56,666 nt of DNA, from positions 31,791 through 88,456 of the forward strand of contig PS015145.1 of NCBI GenBank assembly GCA_048213135.1. Direction: 5' to 3'. Within the stretch, counting starts at the first letter, position 1, and each line of letters begins with the position of its first letter. Both the position numbers and the translations under genes were made by a program. A model generated the notes under the pieces. The model was not told the DNA's origin and did no database searches. It saw nothing but the letters and a program-made list of their open reading frames with translations. Shown one piece after another: positions 24,812-35,203 of this stretch. Origin of the DNA: Reclinomonas americana ATCC 50394 (taxonomy: Eukaryota; Jakobida; Jakobea; Jakobida).

Positions 24812-27800
24812 ATGGCACTGCTGACAGACGAGGAGTTGCGTATGAGCTCACACCTCCTACTTCTCCACACTCCTCCTCTCACATGCCTTGTGCCCCAGAT
24901 CGAACTGCGTGCGCGCCATGAAAGCAGTACGTGGCGTGGCTGCTCGTGCGCTGCGTGCATTGGTGGAACAAGAGCTGCCTGTGTTTGTGCGGCGATGCGC
25001 GGAGGAGACGGAGGCGTCGGGAGCGGGGAAGGTGGAGTTGATGAGGGAGTGGATGAAGAAGCAGGTCAACAAACGAGATGCACGGTGTGTGTCTTGTCCA
25101 ACTTCCACTCCTCTCCTTTGCCTCCATGCTGATGCCGGGTGTCACACAGCACTGCGCCAGCGGGATCTGACCGCGAGCGAGTGTTGTGCTATGACTCATC
25201 GCGTGCTGCCATGGACGAGTGGCAGCGAGCGTTGGATGCTGGCGAGCCTGCTCCCTCGTGCCAGGCGTTTGACATTACGTGGCTCACGTCGGTGTTGCTG
25301 AACGCACGCTGGGCGCTGAGGGTGGACGCCGCTGCGCACGAGGTGCGACATCTGATCTCCGACGCAACGCAGGTGTGCGGATAAATGCATGCTTTTCCCT
25401 GCTCCTCGTCTGCCTTCTCTCTCACCTCTCAGTGCAGCGCGAGGCGATCGGCGGCCTGCGTGAGTTGCGCAACGAGCTCATGCATGGTGCAGACATGAGG
25501 CTCTCCGCAGAAGGGTTGCGCCAGCTGCTGGGAGACGAGAGCAAAGATGGACAAGTCGCTGTGCTGTTGCGACAAGCCGGCGTTCCGCAGCTGGACACCT
25601 TCTTGCGAGATATTGATGCCGTTCGCCGCGGTGCGTGTGAGCAAGAGCGTGCATGCATGTGTGTGAAGAGAATGATGCTCATCAGTATGGGTTTTTGTTT
25701 GCCTCACGTGCAGCCGCGGCGCCTGTCGGCAACCCAATCACCTTCTGCAACGTGGGTCAGCTGGACGGATTCCCGTTTCCCAGTCGTGTTGTCGAGGCCG
25801 AGCGACTCGCCGAGCGACTGCTGGAGTGTGATGCTGGTGAGTAGATGTGGTTTTCGTTTTCTCATTCTCTCTCTCTCTCTCTCTCTCTCGCACTCATCCA
25901 CTCTCTCTCTCTCCCTCACAGGTGACACGCCCGGAATCCTTGTGCTCTCTGGTGAAGGAGGAAGCGGGAAGACCACACTAGCGGAGCTGGTGGTGTCGGA
26001 GATGGAGCGCAGGAAGTGGCGTGGCTCTGCACTGTACTCGGATATGCGCGGTCACACAGCTGATGCTCATCGCTTCACGTCGGTGAGTGAGCAGAGAGTG
26101 GATTTTCTTGAGTGCAATGATGTGTTGATCGTGGTGATGCAGACAATGGAGGTGCTCGGGAATGGACTGCGGGGATTCGCGCACGCCATGATGCCAGTGC
26201 AGTCCGATGCATAGCTGCTGGCCCAGATTGATGCGTGGGAGCGGAGCGAAGATGTGGACGCGCTGCGCAGCCGTTTGAGTGACTTGATGCATGACAGTCA
26301 CTGCGTGCTGTTGCTTGACAATGTCGGCAGCGGAGATCAAGTGCTGGCAGTTATGCGGGCGGAAGGCGCGCGCAGTCGAGTTCGTTCAGGTGTGTGCATG
26401 TATGGGCGAGCTGAGTAGATCTAGATCACCCTGTGGCTCACTATCGCGCGCATCTGCTGTGTACAGGCGTCTGCCGGATGACGGCGCCAATGACAATTGT
26501 AACAACTCGATTCAGTCGGGTAGCTGAGCAGCTGAAGCAATCGCCGTTGTTGAGCTCGGTGACGGTGTTGCATGTGGCCGTGGGTGATGTGGAACTGGAG
26601 GATGTGGCCAAGTATGTACGTCAGCAAATCGATGCACCTGAGGAGATCTGTAACGAGGTCACACAGGCGACGGTAGCGAAGCCGCAGGCATTTCGTGTTG
26701 CCATGTGTCTAAGGTACGCTCTCGCGCATAGCGCTTCTCTCACCGCTTAACGAGTGACTGGGGGATGACACACGCAGTATGCTTGCACGAGAGTCGCTGG
26801 AAACACTTGCCGGTGATGAGTTGCATGGACGACTTGCGGCGACTCGAGCGCTCGCACTGGAGGAGCTAATGAGCAAGAATTTGGCGGAGTGTTCGCCGCT
26901 GATGCGACGTGTGCTGGTGCTGGTGGCGGCTTTGCAGCAGATGCGCGTGCATGCGACGAGTCGCACGGTGTCACTGCTGACCCTGGCGATGAGCGCTGGC
27001 GGAAGCAATGGGGAGTACGGTAGTCAGGATGAGAAAGTAAGGGAAGCACTAGAATGGCTTCGTCGGTCAATGCTGTTGCAGGCCAGGGTGTCACATTCGT
27101 GTGATGCATTGTGCCAAATGATGTCTGGTGATGACTTTGTGGTCTCGCCCTCGAGGGTGGAGTACGGAGTTCACGATCTATTGATGGAATGGATCGTTAC
27201 GCGAAATCGAGAGAGTGAGCTGCTCGAGTGGAGAGATATTGTGGCTGACGCGATTCTGAGTGGCGTGAGCCGTTGCGAAGCTGGAGTTATCAGCGACGCG
27301 ACACTTGCCGACATTCGTCCATGTTTACAAGTGCTGTGGAGTGATCTGTTGCCGATGATGACGCGACGATGGGTATGGAACGCAGTGCCAGTTGACATAC
27401 TGGAGGCGTGGCTCACCGGTGTTCTTGTCCTTGCTCAACTTGTGGAGAGACGACTTCCAGTCGGCGAGTTTGGCGCCAATGTGGCGGTGGAATGTGCCGG
27501 ATGGCTGCGTGAGCAATCTCTCAGTGGAATGGATCGGAGTTTGTTGCACCTGAGAACACGGTGTGTGGCAGCGCTGTTGATTAGTGCGCGTCGCGACAGT
27601 GACGCCGCCGAGTATTTGGAGGGGTATCTGTCGACCGTGGTGTCCACGGACGATGAAAATACGATAGCAGTAATCCGACATCTGTACGCAGACTGTCTGC
27701 GAAGCACAGGCAAACTAACTGAAGGCGAGCGGCTGTACCGGCAGGTACTTGCACAGAAACGTGAGTTTCTGGGCGACAGGCATCGAGACACGTTGGCTGT

Positions 27801-29658
27801 CATGAACGATCTTGCCAAATGCACGCAGGCGACCGGCAATCTCGACGAAGCCGAACGACTGTACTGGGAGGTATTGGAGTTGAGACGAGAGGTGCTTGGT
27901 GCCAGACATTTAGACTCGTTAGCTGTCATGAACAATCTTGCCGACTGCATCCAGGGGGGCGGCAATCTTGCTGAAGCCGGGCGACTGTACTGGGATGTTT
28001 TGGAGTTGAGACGAGAGGTGCTTGGCGCCAGACATCCAGACACGTTGACTGTTATGAACAATCTCGCCGACTGCGTTCAGAAGAGCGGCAGTCTCGCCGA
28101 AGCCGAGCGACTGTACCGTGAGGCGTTGGCGCTGAGACGTGATGTGCTTGGTGACAAGCATCCGCTCACACTTATGTCCGTGAACAATCTCGCCATGTGC
28201 ATTCATGAGAGTGGGAACCTCTCTGAAGCCGAGCGACTGTTTCGAGAGGTTCTGATGGTTAGGCGAGAGGTGCTTGGTGACAGACATCCAGACACGCTGG
28301 CGTCCATGAACAATCTTGCCAACTGCATACAGGAGAGAGGCAGTTCGGTTGAAGCCGAACGCCTCTTTCAAGAGGTGTTGGTGCTGCGACGGGAGGTGCT
28401 TACTGACAAGCACCCCGACACTTTGTCTTCCATGGCCAATATCGCCATGTGCGTCCAGTCCAGCGGCAACTTCGACGGAGCCGAGCCATTGCATCAGGAT
28501 GTGTTGGCGTTGAGACGTCAAGTGCTTGGTGACAGGCATCCAGACACGCTTATGTCTATTAACAATCTCGCCGACTGCGTCCAGAAGAGGGGCATTCTCG
28601 CCGAAGCCGAGCGATTGCATCGGGAGGTGCTGGCGTTGAGGCGCGAGGTGCTTGGCGAAAGGCATCCGAGCACGCTGGCATCTATGAGTGGGCTTGCCAA
28701 CTGCATCCAGACGAGTGGCAATCTCTTCGAAGCCGAGCGATTGCATCGGGAGGTGTTGGCGTTGAGACGCGAGGTGCTCGGCAAAAGGCATCCAGACACG
28801 CTGGCATCTATAAGTGGGCTTGCCAAGTGCATCATGGACAACGGCAATCTCGCCGAAGCCGAGCGACTGTATCAGGAGGTGTTGGTGTTGCAACGGGAGG
28901 TGCATGGTGACAGGCACTCAGACACGCTGGCGTCCATGAACTACCTCGCCGTGTGCATGCAGTCCAGTGGCAATCTCGTCGAAGCCGAACGACTGCATCA
29001 CGAGGCGTTGGTGTTGCAGCGTGAGGTGCTTGGTGACAGACATCCTCTCACGCTTTCGTCCATGAACAATCTCGCCATCTGCATCAAGGACAGCGGCAAT
29101 CTCTCCGAAGCCGAGCAACTGTGCCGTGAGGTGTTGGCGTTAAGACGTGAGGTTCTGGGCGCAAGGCATCCAGACACGCTGGCATCCATGAGCACTCTCG
29201 CCATGTGCATCAATGAGAGCGGCAATCTCGCTGAAGCTGAACGACTGTGTCGTGAGGTGTTGGTGTTGCAGCGTGAGGTGCTTGGTGACAGGCATTCAGA
29301 CACGCTGGCGTCCATGAACAATCTCGCATTGTGCATCCAGGCGAGCGGCAGCGCTAGCCTCGCAGAAGCCGAGCGACTCTTTCAGGAGGTTTTGGCGTTG
29401 AGAAGTGAGGTTCTGGGCGCAAGGCATCCAGACTCGCTGACGTCCATGAGCAACCTTGCCATGTGCATCAAGGCAAGCGGTAATCTCGCCGAAGCCGAGC
29501 GACTGCTTCGGGAGGTGTTGGCGTTGCGGCGTGCAGTGCTTGGTGACGCGCACCCAGACACACAGGTGTCGGTCAATAATCTTCGCACAATTGAGCAACA
29601 GCGTCAAGTCTCACAAGGGTGCTCTCTTACACGAACACGCACTTGCGTTTTCCTGTAA
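24812..29658 (+). CDS. HEPN-NB-ARC-TPR receptor-like STAND ATPase, copy 1, with in-frame TAG
   Basis: NLR-like protein. Exons: 24812-24837, 24899-25084, 25150-25372, 25438-25630, 25714-25836, 25922-26082, 26143-26389, 26467-26713, 26778-29658; 1,429 codons in frame. The N-terminus is helical, then HEPN-like (QAFDITWLTSVLLNARWALR, then LRELRNELMHGADMRLS; R156-N-x-x-x-H161 is the HEPN ribonuclease motif, most like the DZIP3-type HEPN). NB-ARC-like ATPase: Walker A GEGGSGKTT (261-269), Walker B CVLLLDNV, sensor-like TTRFSRVAEQL, winged-helix region and MHD-like YGVHDLLMEWIV (27166-27201). From about residue 779 come 15 TPR units of about 42 residues (27706-29580) of kinesin-light-chain type. Oddities: TAG at codon 328, where copy 2 has CAG (Gln), and intron 1 must use a GC donor (24838) to keep frame. 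It may be a recent pseudogene. Function is inferred: ligand sensing by TPRs releasing a HEPN RNase. Confidence 0.8.
26212..26214 (+). other. In-frame TAG in receptor copy 1
   Basis: Within exon 7 the frame reads ..VQSDA-TAG-LLAQIDAW. The paralogue at 31595-31841 reads ..VQSNA-CAG-LLAQIDAW. A single C-to-T change converts Gln to stop, leaving an open frame on both sides. Confidence 0.9.
27706..29580 (+). repeat. Array of 15 TPR-coding units, about 126 bp each
   Basis: Coding tandem repeat with consensus SGNLAEAERLYREVLALRRE followed by VLGDRHPDTLASMNNLAxC. All units are 42 residues except unit 14, which has two extra residues (SGSASLAEAERL). The DNA repeats are closely similar, which opens long spurious antisense frames. 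Confidence 0.92.
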
Positions 29659-30297
29659 GTTTGGCTCCACACGGCTCACGGAGTGATTCTGAAGGCTTGT
29701 CATGAACATATGACTTTTTGATGATTGTGATTCGTTTTTTTCGTTTACTTCCCAAGTCCGCATTCAAGGCTGACGGTGAGAAAATCGAAAGTCAGCAGCA
29801 GTAGCTCGACATAGTCACCGACGATGACAACGCATACGACCAACTGCAACTCAATGTGAACTGCATGCGCCCATTCAACATTTGCGCCGCAGCGAGCGCT
29901 ACAGTAGTAGCATGCCGCGCAGCGCTGCTGATATGTGCTTGACCGACTGCACGCCATGCTCTCTATTGTTCAACCTCATAATCAGTGACGCCTCCACTGC
30001 TCTGCTTGTTTCACGAGCACGCTCCTGGCTCCCTGGCGTCGGCCTTCTCCGACGACGTCGACTGTTGTACGTTTCGTCGCTTGCGCTGTCGAGGCTCATT
30101 TCGAGGAGACTTACGACTGCATAGAGGCACTTTAACGAATTCTGCACAGCTGGCGTGCTATCAACAAGCAGACAAGCAGACCAGGAGCGTCCTGTCCGCA
30201 CCTGCCTGGCTTGTTTTTCCGGCAAATCTGGCGCATGCGCAGCGCTGCGCGCGTGTCGTCAGACGGACAGCTGCTGTCAGCTTGATAGAATTCACTC
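29659..30297. other. Intergenic between receptor copies
   Basis: 639 bases with no supported gene. Small open frames on both strands have no recognisable content. It must carry the 3' UTR of copy 1 and the promoter of copy 2. Confidence 0.6.
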
Positions 30298-33200
30298 ATG
30301 GCGTTGCTGACTGACGAGGAGTTGTGTAGTCATCCTCTTTCTCCGCACACCACCTCCTCTCACTTCCCTTGTGCCCCAGATCGAACTGCGTGCGCGCCAT
30401 TAAAGCCGTGCGTGGCGTGGCTGCTCATGCGCTGCGTGCGCTGGTGGAACAAGAGCTGCCTGTGTTTGTGCGGCTATGTGCGGAGCAAACAGAGGCGTCG
30501 GGAGCGGGGAAGGTGGAGTTGATGAGAGAGTGGATGAAGAAGCAGGTCACCAAACGAGATGCGCGGTGTGTGTCTTGTCCAAATTCCGCTCTTCTCCTTG
30601 GCCTCCATGCTGATGCCGAGTGTCGCGCAGCACTGCGCCTGTGGGATCAGACCGCGAGCGAGTATTGTGCTATGACTCGTCGTGTGTTGCCATGGACGAG
30701 TGGCAGCGTGCGTTGGATGCCGGCGAGCCTGCTCCCTCGTGCCAAGCGTTTGATATTACGTGGCTCACGTCGGTGTTGCTGAACGCACGCTGGGCGCTGA
30801 GGGTGGACGCCGCTGCGCACGAGGTGCGGCATCTGATCTCCGACACAGCGCAGGTGTGCTGATAAATGTATGCCTTCCTCCCTCTCTCGTTCTCATCTCT
30901 CGGTGCAGCGCGAGGCGATCGGCGGACTGCGTGAGTTGCGCAACGAGCTGATGCATGGTGCAGATATGCGGCTGTCCGCAGAAGGACTGCGCCAGCTGTT
31001 GGGAGACGAGAGCAAAGACGGACAGGTCGCTGTGTTGTTGCAACAAGCTGGCGTTCCGCAGCTGGACACCTTCTTGCGAGAGATTGATGCTGTTCGTCGT
31101 GGTGCGTGTGAGTAGGAGCGTGCATGCATGTGTGTGAAGAGAGTGACGCTCATCAGTATGGGTTGTTGTTTCTGACACGCAGCCGCGGCGCCTGTCGGCA
31201 AGCCAATCACGTTCAGCAACGTGGGTCAGCTGGACGGATTCCCGTTTCCCAGTCGTGTTGCCGAGGCCGAGCGACTCGCCGAGCGCCTGCTGGAGTGTGA
31301 TGCTGGTGAGTGGATGTGGGTTCTCATTTCTTTATTCTCCCTCGCACTCATCCACTCTCTCTCTCTCTCCCTCGCAGGTGACACACCCGGAATCATTGTG
31401 CTCTCTGGCGAAGGAGGTAGTGGCAAGACCACACTGGCGGAGCTGGTGATCTCGGAGATGGAACGCAGGAAGTGGCGTGGCTCTGCGCTGTACTCGGATA
31501 TGCGCGGTCACACTGCCGATGCTCGTCAATTCACGTCGGTGAGTGAGGAGAGAGTGCGAGTGCGGCCACAGGGTTGTTGATCATGGCGATGCAGACAATG
31601 GAGGTGCTCGGGAACGGACTGCGGGGATTCGCGCACGCCATGATGCCGGTGCAATCGAACGCTCAGCTGCTGGCCCAGATTGATGCGTGGCAGAGGAGCG
31701 AAGATGTGGATGCGCTGCGCAGCCGTTTGAGTGACTTGATGCACGACAGTCACGGTGCGCTGTTGCTTGACAATGTCGGCAGCGGAGATCAAGTGCTGGC
31801 AGTTCTGCGGGCGGCAGGCGCGGGCAGTCGAGTACGTTCAGGTGTGTGCGTGTATGGGTGAGCTGAGTAGATCACCCTCTGGCTCACTTTCCCGTCTGCT
31901 GAGTACAGGCATGACAGCACCAATGACAATCGTGACCAGTCGATTCAGTCGAGTAGCCGAGCAGCTGAAGCAATCGCCGCTGCTGAGCTCGGTGACGGTG
32001 GTGCATGTGTCGATGGGTGACGTGGACAGGGAGGACGTGGCCGATGCCGAGCGACTGTATCGGGAGGCGTTGGAATCGAAGCGTGCGGTACTTGGTGACA
32101 GACACCCAGATGCGCTGGCGTCCATGAGCAATCTCGCCAGCTGCCTCAAGGCAAGCGGCAATCTCACCGAAGCTGAGCGACTGTTCGGAGAGGTGCTGGC
32201 GCTGAGGCGTGAGGTGCTAGGCGAGAAGCACGCAGACACGCTGGCATCAGTGAGCAATCTCGCGAACTGTATGCTGGCGAGCGGCGTTGTTACCGAAGCT
32301 GAGCAACTGCATCGGCAGGTGCTCGCATTGAGGCGCGAGGTACTTGGTGACAGACATCCGTCTACGCTGGCATCCATGAGCGATCTCGCCGTCTGCATGC
32401 AGGCGAGCGGCGATCTCTCGGAAGGCGAGCGACTGTATCGAGAGGTGCTGGCACTGAGGCGTGCGGTTCTGGGAGACAGGCATTCGGACACGCTGTCTTC
32501 CATGAACAATCTCGCCAGTTGTTTGTTGGCAAGCGGCAACCCGACTGAAGCCGAACAGTTGTATCGCGAAGCTTTGACGTTGAGGCGTGACAAGCTCGGC
32601 GACAAGCATCCGGACACGGTGACTTCTATGAGCAGTCTCGCCAGCTGCATGCAAGCGAGCGGCAAATTTGCTGAAGCCAAGCAACTTTATCAAGAGGTTG
32701 TGGTGCTGAGGCGCGAGGTTCTCGGTGCCAGAGATCCCGACACGCTGACATCGATGAGCAATGTTGCTACTTGCGTCCACGCCAGTGGCAATGTTGTCGA
32801 CGCCGAGCGACTGTACCGGGAGGTGCTGGAACTGAGGAGGGAGGTGCTTGGTGTCAGGCATCCACGCACAGTGTCGTCCACGTACGATCTCGCCACCTGC
32901 ATCGAGGCCAGCGGCAACCTCACTGAAGCAGAGCGACTGTATCGAGAGGTGTTGGCATGGAGGATAGAGGTGCTGGGTGCCAGGCGACCAGACACGTTGA
33001 CTGTCATGAGTGATCTTGCCCGGTGCACGCAGATGAGCGGCAATCTCGTCGAAGCTGAACGCCTTTTCCACGAGGTGTTGGTGCTGCGACGGGAGGTGTT
33101 TGGTGACCAGCACCCCGACACGCTGACGTCCATGGCCAATGTCGCCAAGTGCATGCAGGCCAGCGGCAATCTCTCCGAAGCCGAGCAACTGCATCGAGAA

Positions 33201-34457
33201 GTGCTGGCGCTGAGGAGAGAAGTGCTTGGCGAGAGACACCCAGACACGCTGGCGTCCATGAACGATCTCGCCAACTGCACGCAGGCAAGCGGTATCGTCA
33301 CCGATGCAGAGCGTCTGTATCGGGAGGTGCTGGCGCTGAGACGCGAAGTGCTCGGCGACAGGCACCCCGAGTCTCTGTTGTCCATGAGCGACCTCGCCAG
33401 CTGCATGCAGGCGAGTGGCGACCTCGCCGAGGCGGAGCGACTGCACCGAGAGGTGTTGGCGTTGAGGCGTGAGGTGCTTGGCGACCGGCATCCGAGCACG
33501 TTGACGTCCATGGCCAGTGTCGCCAAGTGCATGCAGGCCAGCGGCAATCTCGCCGAGGCCGAGCGATTGTTTCGAGAGGTGTTGGCACCGAGACGCGAGG
33601 TTCTCGGCGACAGGCACCCCGACACGCTGGCATCGCTGAACAGTCTCGCCAGCTGCCTGCAGGAGAGCGGCAAGCTCGTCGAAACCGAGCAATTGCTTCG
33701 GGAGGTGTTGACGTTACGACGGAGCTCGCTTGGCGACAGAAACCCGGACACGCTTACGTCTGTAAGTAGTCTCGCCACGTGCGTGCAGGCAAGCGGCAAT
33801 CTCACCGAAGCCGAGCGACTGCACCGGGAGGTGTTGGTGCTGCGACGGGAGGTTCTTGGTGCCAGGCATCCGCACACGCTTCTGTCGATGGCCAGTCTCG
33901 CCAGGTGCTTACAGGTCGGCGGCAATCTTGCCGAAGCCGAGCGACTGTATTGGGAGGTGTTGGCATTGCAGCGTCAAGTGTTTGGTGACAGGCACCCACT
34001 CACGGTGACGTCCTTGAGCAACCTCGCCATGTGTGTTCAGGCCAACGGCAACGTCTTCGAAGCCGAGCGGCTGTACTGGGACGCGTTGACGTTGCAGCGG
34101 CAGTTGCTTGGCGACAGGCACGCTGACACGCTGTCGACCATGAACAATATCGCCAACTGCATGCAAGCGAGCGGCAATCTGGAGGAGGCCGAGCGACTGT
34201 ATCGGGAGGTGTTGGCATTGCGGCGGGAAGTGCTTGGTGACCGACACCCAGCGACGCTGAACAGCCTCGCCAGTTGTCTGCAAGAGAGCGGCAATCTCGC
34301 CGAAGCCGAACGACTGTATCGCGAGGTGCTGGCGCTGCAACGTGAGATGCACGGCGACACGCACCCGGACACACAGCAGGCGCTGCACAACTTGCGTGCA
34401 GTTGAGCGACAGCAGCGCAGCGCACAGCGATGCTTGCGCAAGTGCGTTCTCCTCTGA
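30298..34457 (+). CDS. HEPN-NB-ARC-TPR receptor-like STAND protein, copy 2, lacking the ARC/winged-helix region
   Basis: Tandem paralogue of 24812-29658. Exons: 30298-30323, 30380-30565, 30631-30853, 30909-31101, 31183-31305, 31378-31538, 31595-31841, 31909-34457; 1,235 residues, fully open. The first seven exons have exactly the same lengths as in copy 1, and the introns are alignable. It keeps the HEPN motif RNELMH (156-161), Walker A GEGGSGKTT (261-269), Walker B-like GALLLDNVG and TSRFSRVAEQL. At residue 431 (..VDREDVA) it passes straight into TPR unit 1 (DAERLYREALESKR); copy 1 has about 350 more residues at this point (ARC/winged-helix/MHD region plus an intron). There are 19 TPR units. 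Loss of the nucleotide-gated regulatory lobe should change or abolish NLR-style autoinhibition. Intron 1 here has a normal GT donor. Confidence 0.82.
32043..34390 (+). repeat. Array of 19 TPR-coding units
   Basis: Same 42-residue TPR unit as in copy 1 but with four more units. Unit 18 is three residues short (HPATLNSLASC). The array begins directly at the deletion junction with the NB-ARC region. Confidence 0.92.
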
Positions 34458-34809
34458 TCGGAAAATATTAATGTTAAGCCAGTGAATTACGAGACGCGAT
34501 CGCCTATCTCTCGTAGATTGCTGTTTGGCATGCTTCGATATCTTTTCCCTTTGCAAGCAATCAGACACACATGAACATCGATGCTTGTTCGGAGCACTAA
34601 ACTCCGCACAGTTTCTCTCGGGCAATGGCGGCGCCCGCTGCCTCACGTTGCGACACACACTCACTCACTCACTCTCACTCTCACTCAGAGTCTTCTCACA
34701 CGAGCGATTCTCCACAGCATGCGTCGACATTGGCGAAGCACCGCGCGCAGTCATTGGCAAGCGCCCTCATCGCGCCTACGTGCACAATCGCGCCTCAGAT
34801 GCCGAGGTA

Positions 34810-34842
<33 letters not shown>

Positions 34843-34925
34843 AGAGCGCGCGAAGAAGGAGTAGCCTTAAGTGCCGCCTAATCTCTTGTTGCATTCACCC
34901 GCTCTCTCTCTCACTAACTCACTTC

Positions 34926-35014
<89 letters not shown>

Positions 35015-35203
35015 TCACTCACTCACTCACTCACTCACTCACTCACTCACTCACTCACTCACTCACTCACTCACTCACTCACTCACTCACTCACTCACTC
35101 ACTCACTCACTCACTCACTCACTCACTCACTCACTCACACTTCCACACACTTTCACACACTTTCACACACTTTCACACTCCCTTCCCTCACTCTCCCCTC
35201 ACA
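34458..35203. other. Intergenic, receptor copy 2 to ABM membrane-protein gene
   Basis: 746 bases without a supported gene. It includes a short (GA)n run near 34826 and the large compound microsatellite at 34926-35138. The remainder is presumably 3' UTR and promoter. Confidence 0.6.
34926..35138. repeat. Compound microsatellite (AC)n then (TCAC)n
   Basis: About 85 bases of perfect AC dinucleotides (to 35010) followed by 32 TCAC tetranucleotide units (35011-35138). It ends 65 bases before the ATG of the ABM gene, so it probably lies in its promoter or 5' UTR. Confidence 0.95.

Noticed and set aside
26212-26214. Reassigned genetic code with TAG = Gln
   Set aside because: The TAG at 38642-38644 is a natural stop followed shortly by AATAAA, and no other gene in the window has an internal TAG, so a local mutation or error is more likely.
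27919-28917. Long minus-strand open frame (332 codons) across the copy 1 TPR array
   Set aside because: It is the antisense of a tandem repeat. The same repeating frame appears wherever the TPR unit lacks antisense stops; there is no start context or family match.
32247-33925. Minus-strand open frames of 411 and 481 codons across the copy 2 TPR array
   Set aside because: Same cause: antisense of 126-bp coding repeats. The sense strand gives a clean TPR protein.
24812-34457. Bacterial contamination as the source of the NB-ARC/TPR genes
   Set aside because: Both copies have eight or nine exons with GT/GC..CAG introns of the same style as neighbouring eukaryotic genes.
34926-35138. CRISPR-like or telomere-like array
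   Set aside because: The repeats are perfect 2- and 4-base units without spacers; it is an ordinary microsatellite.
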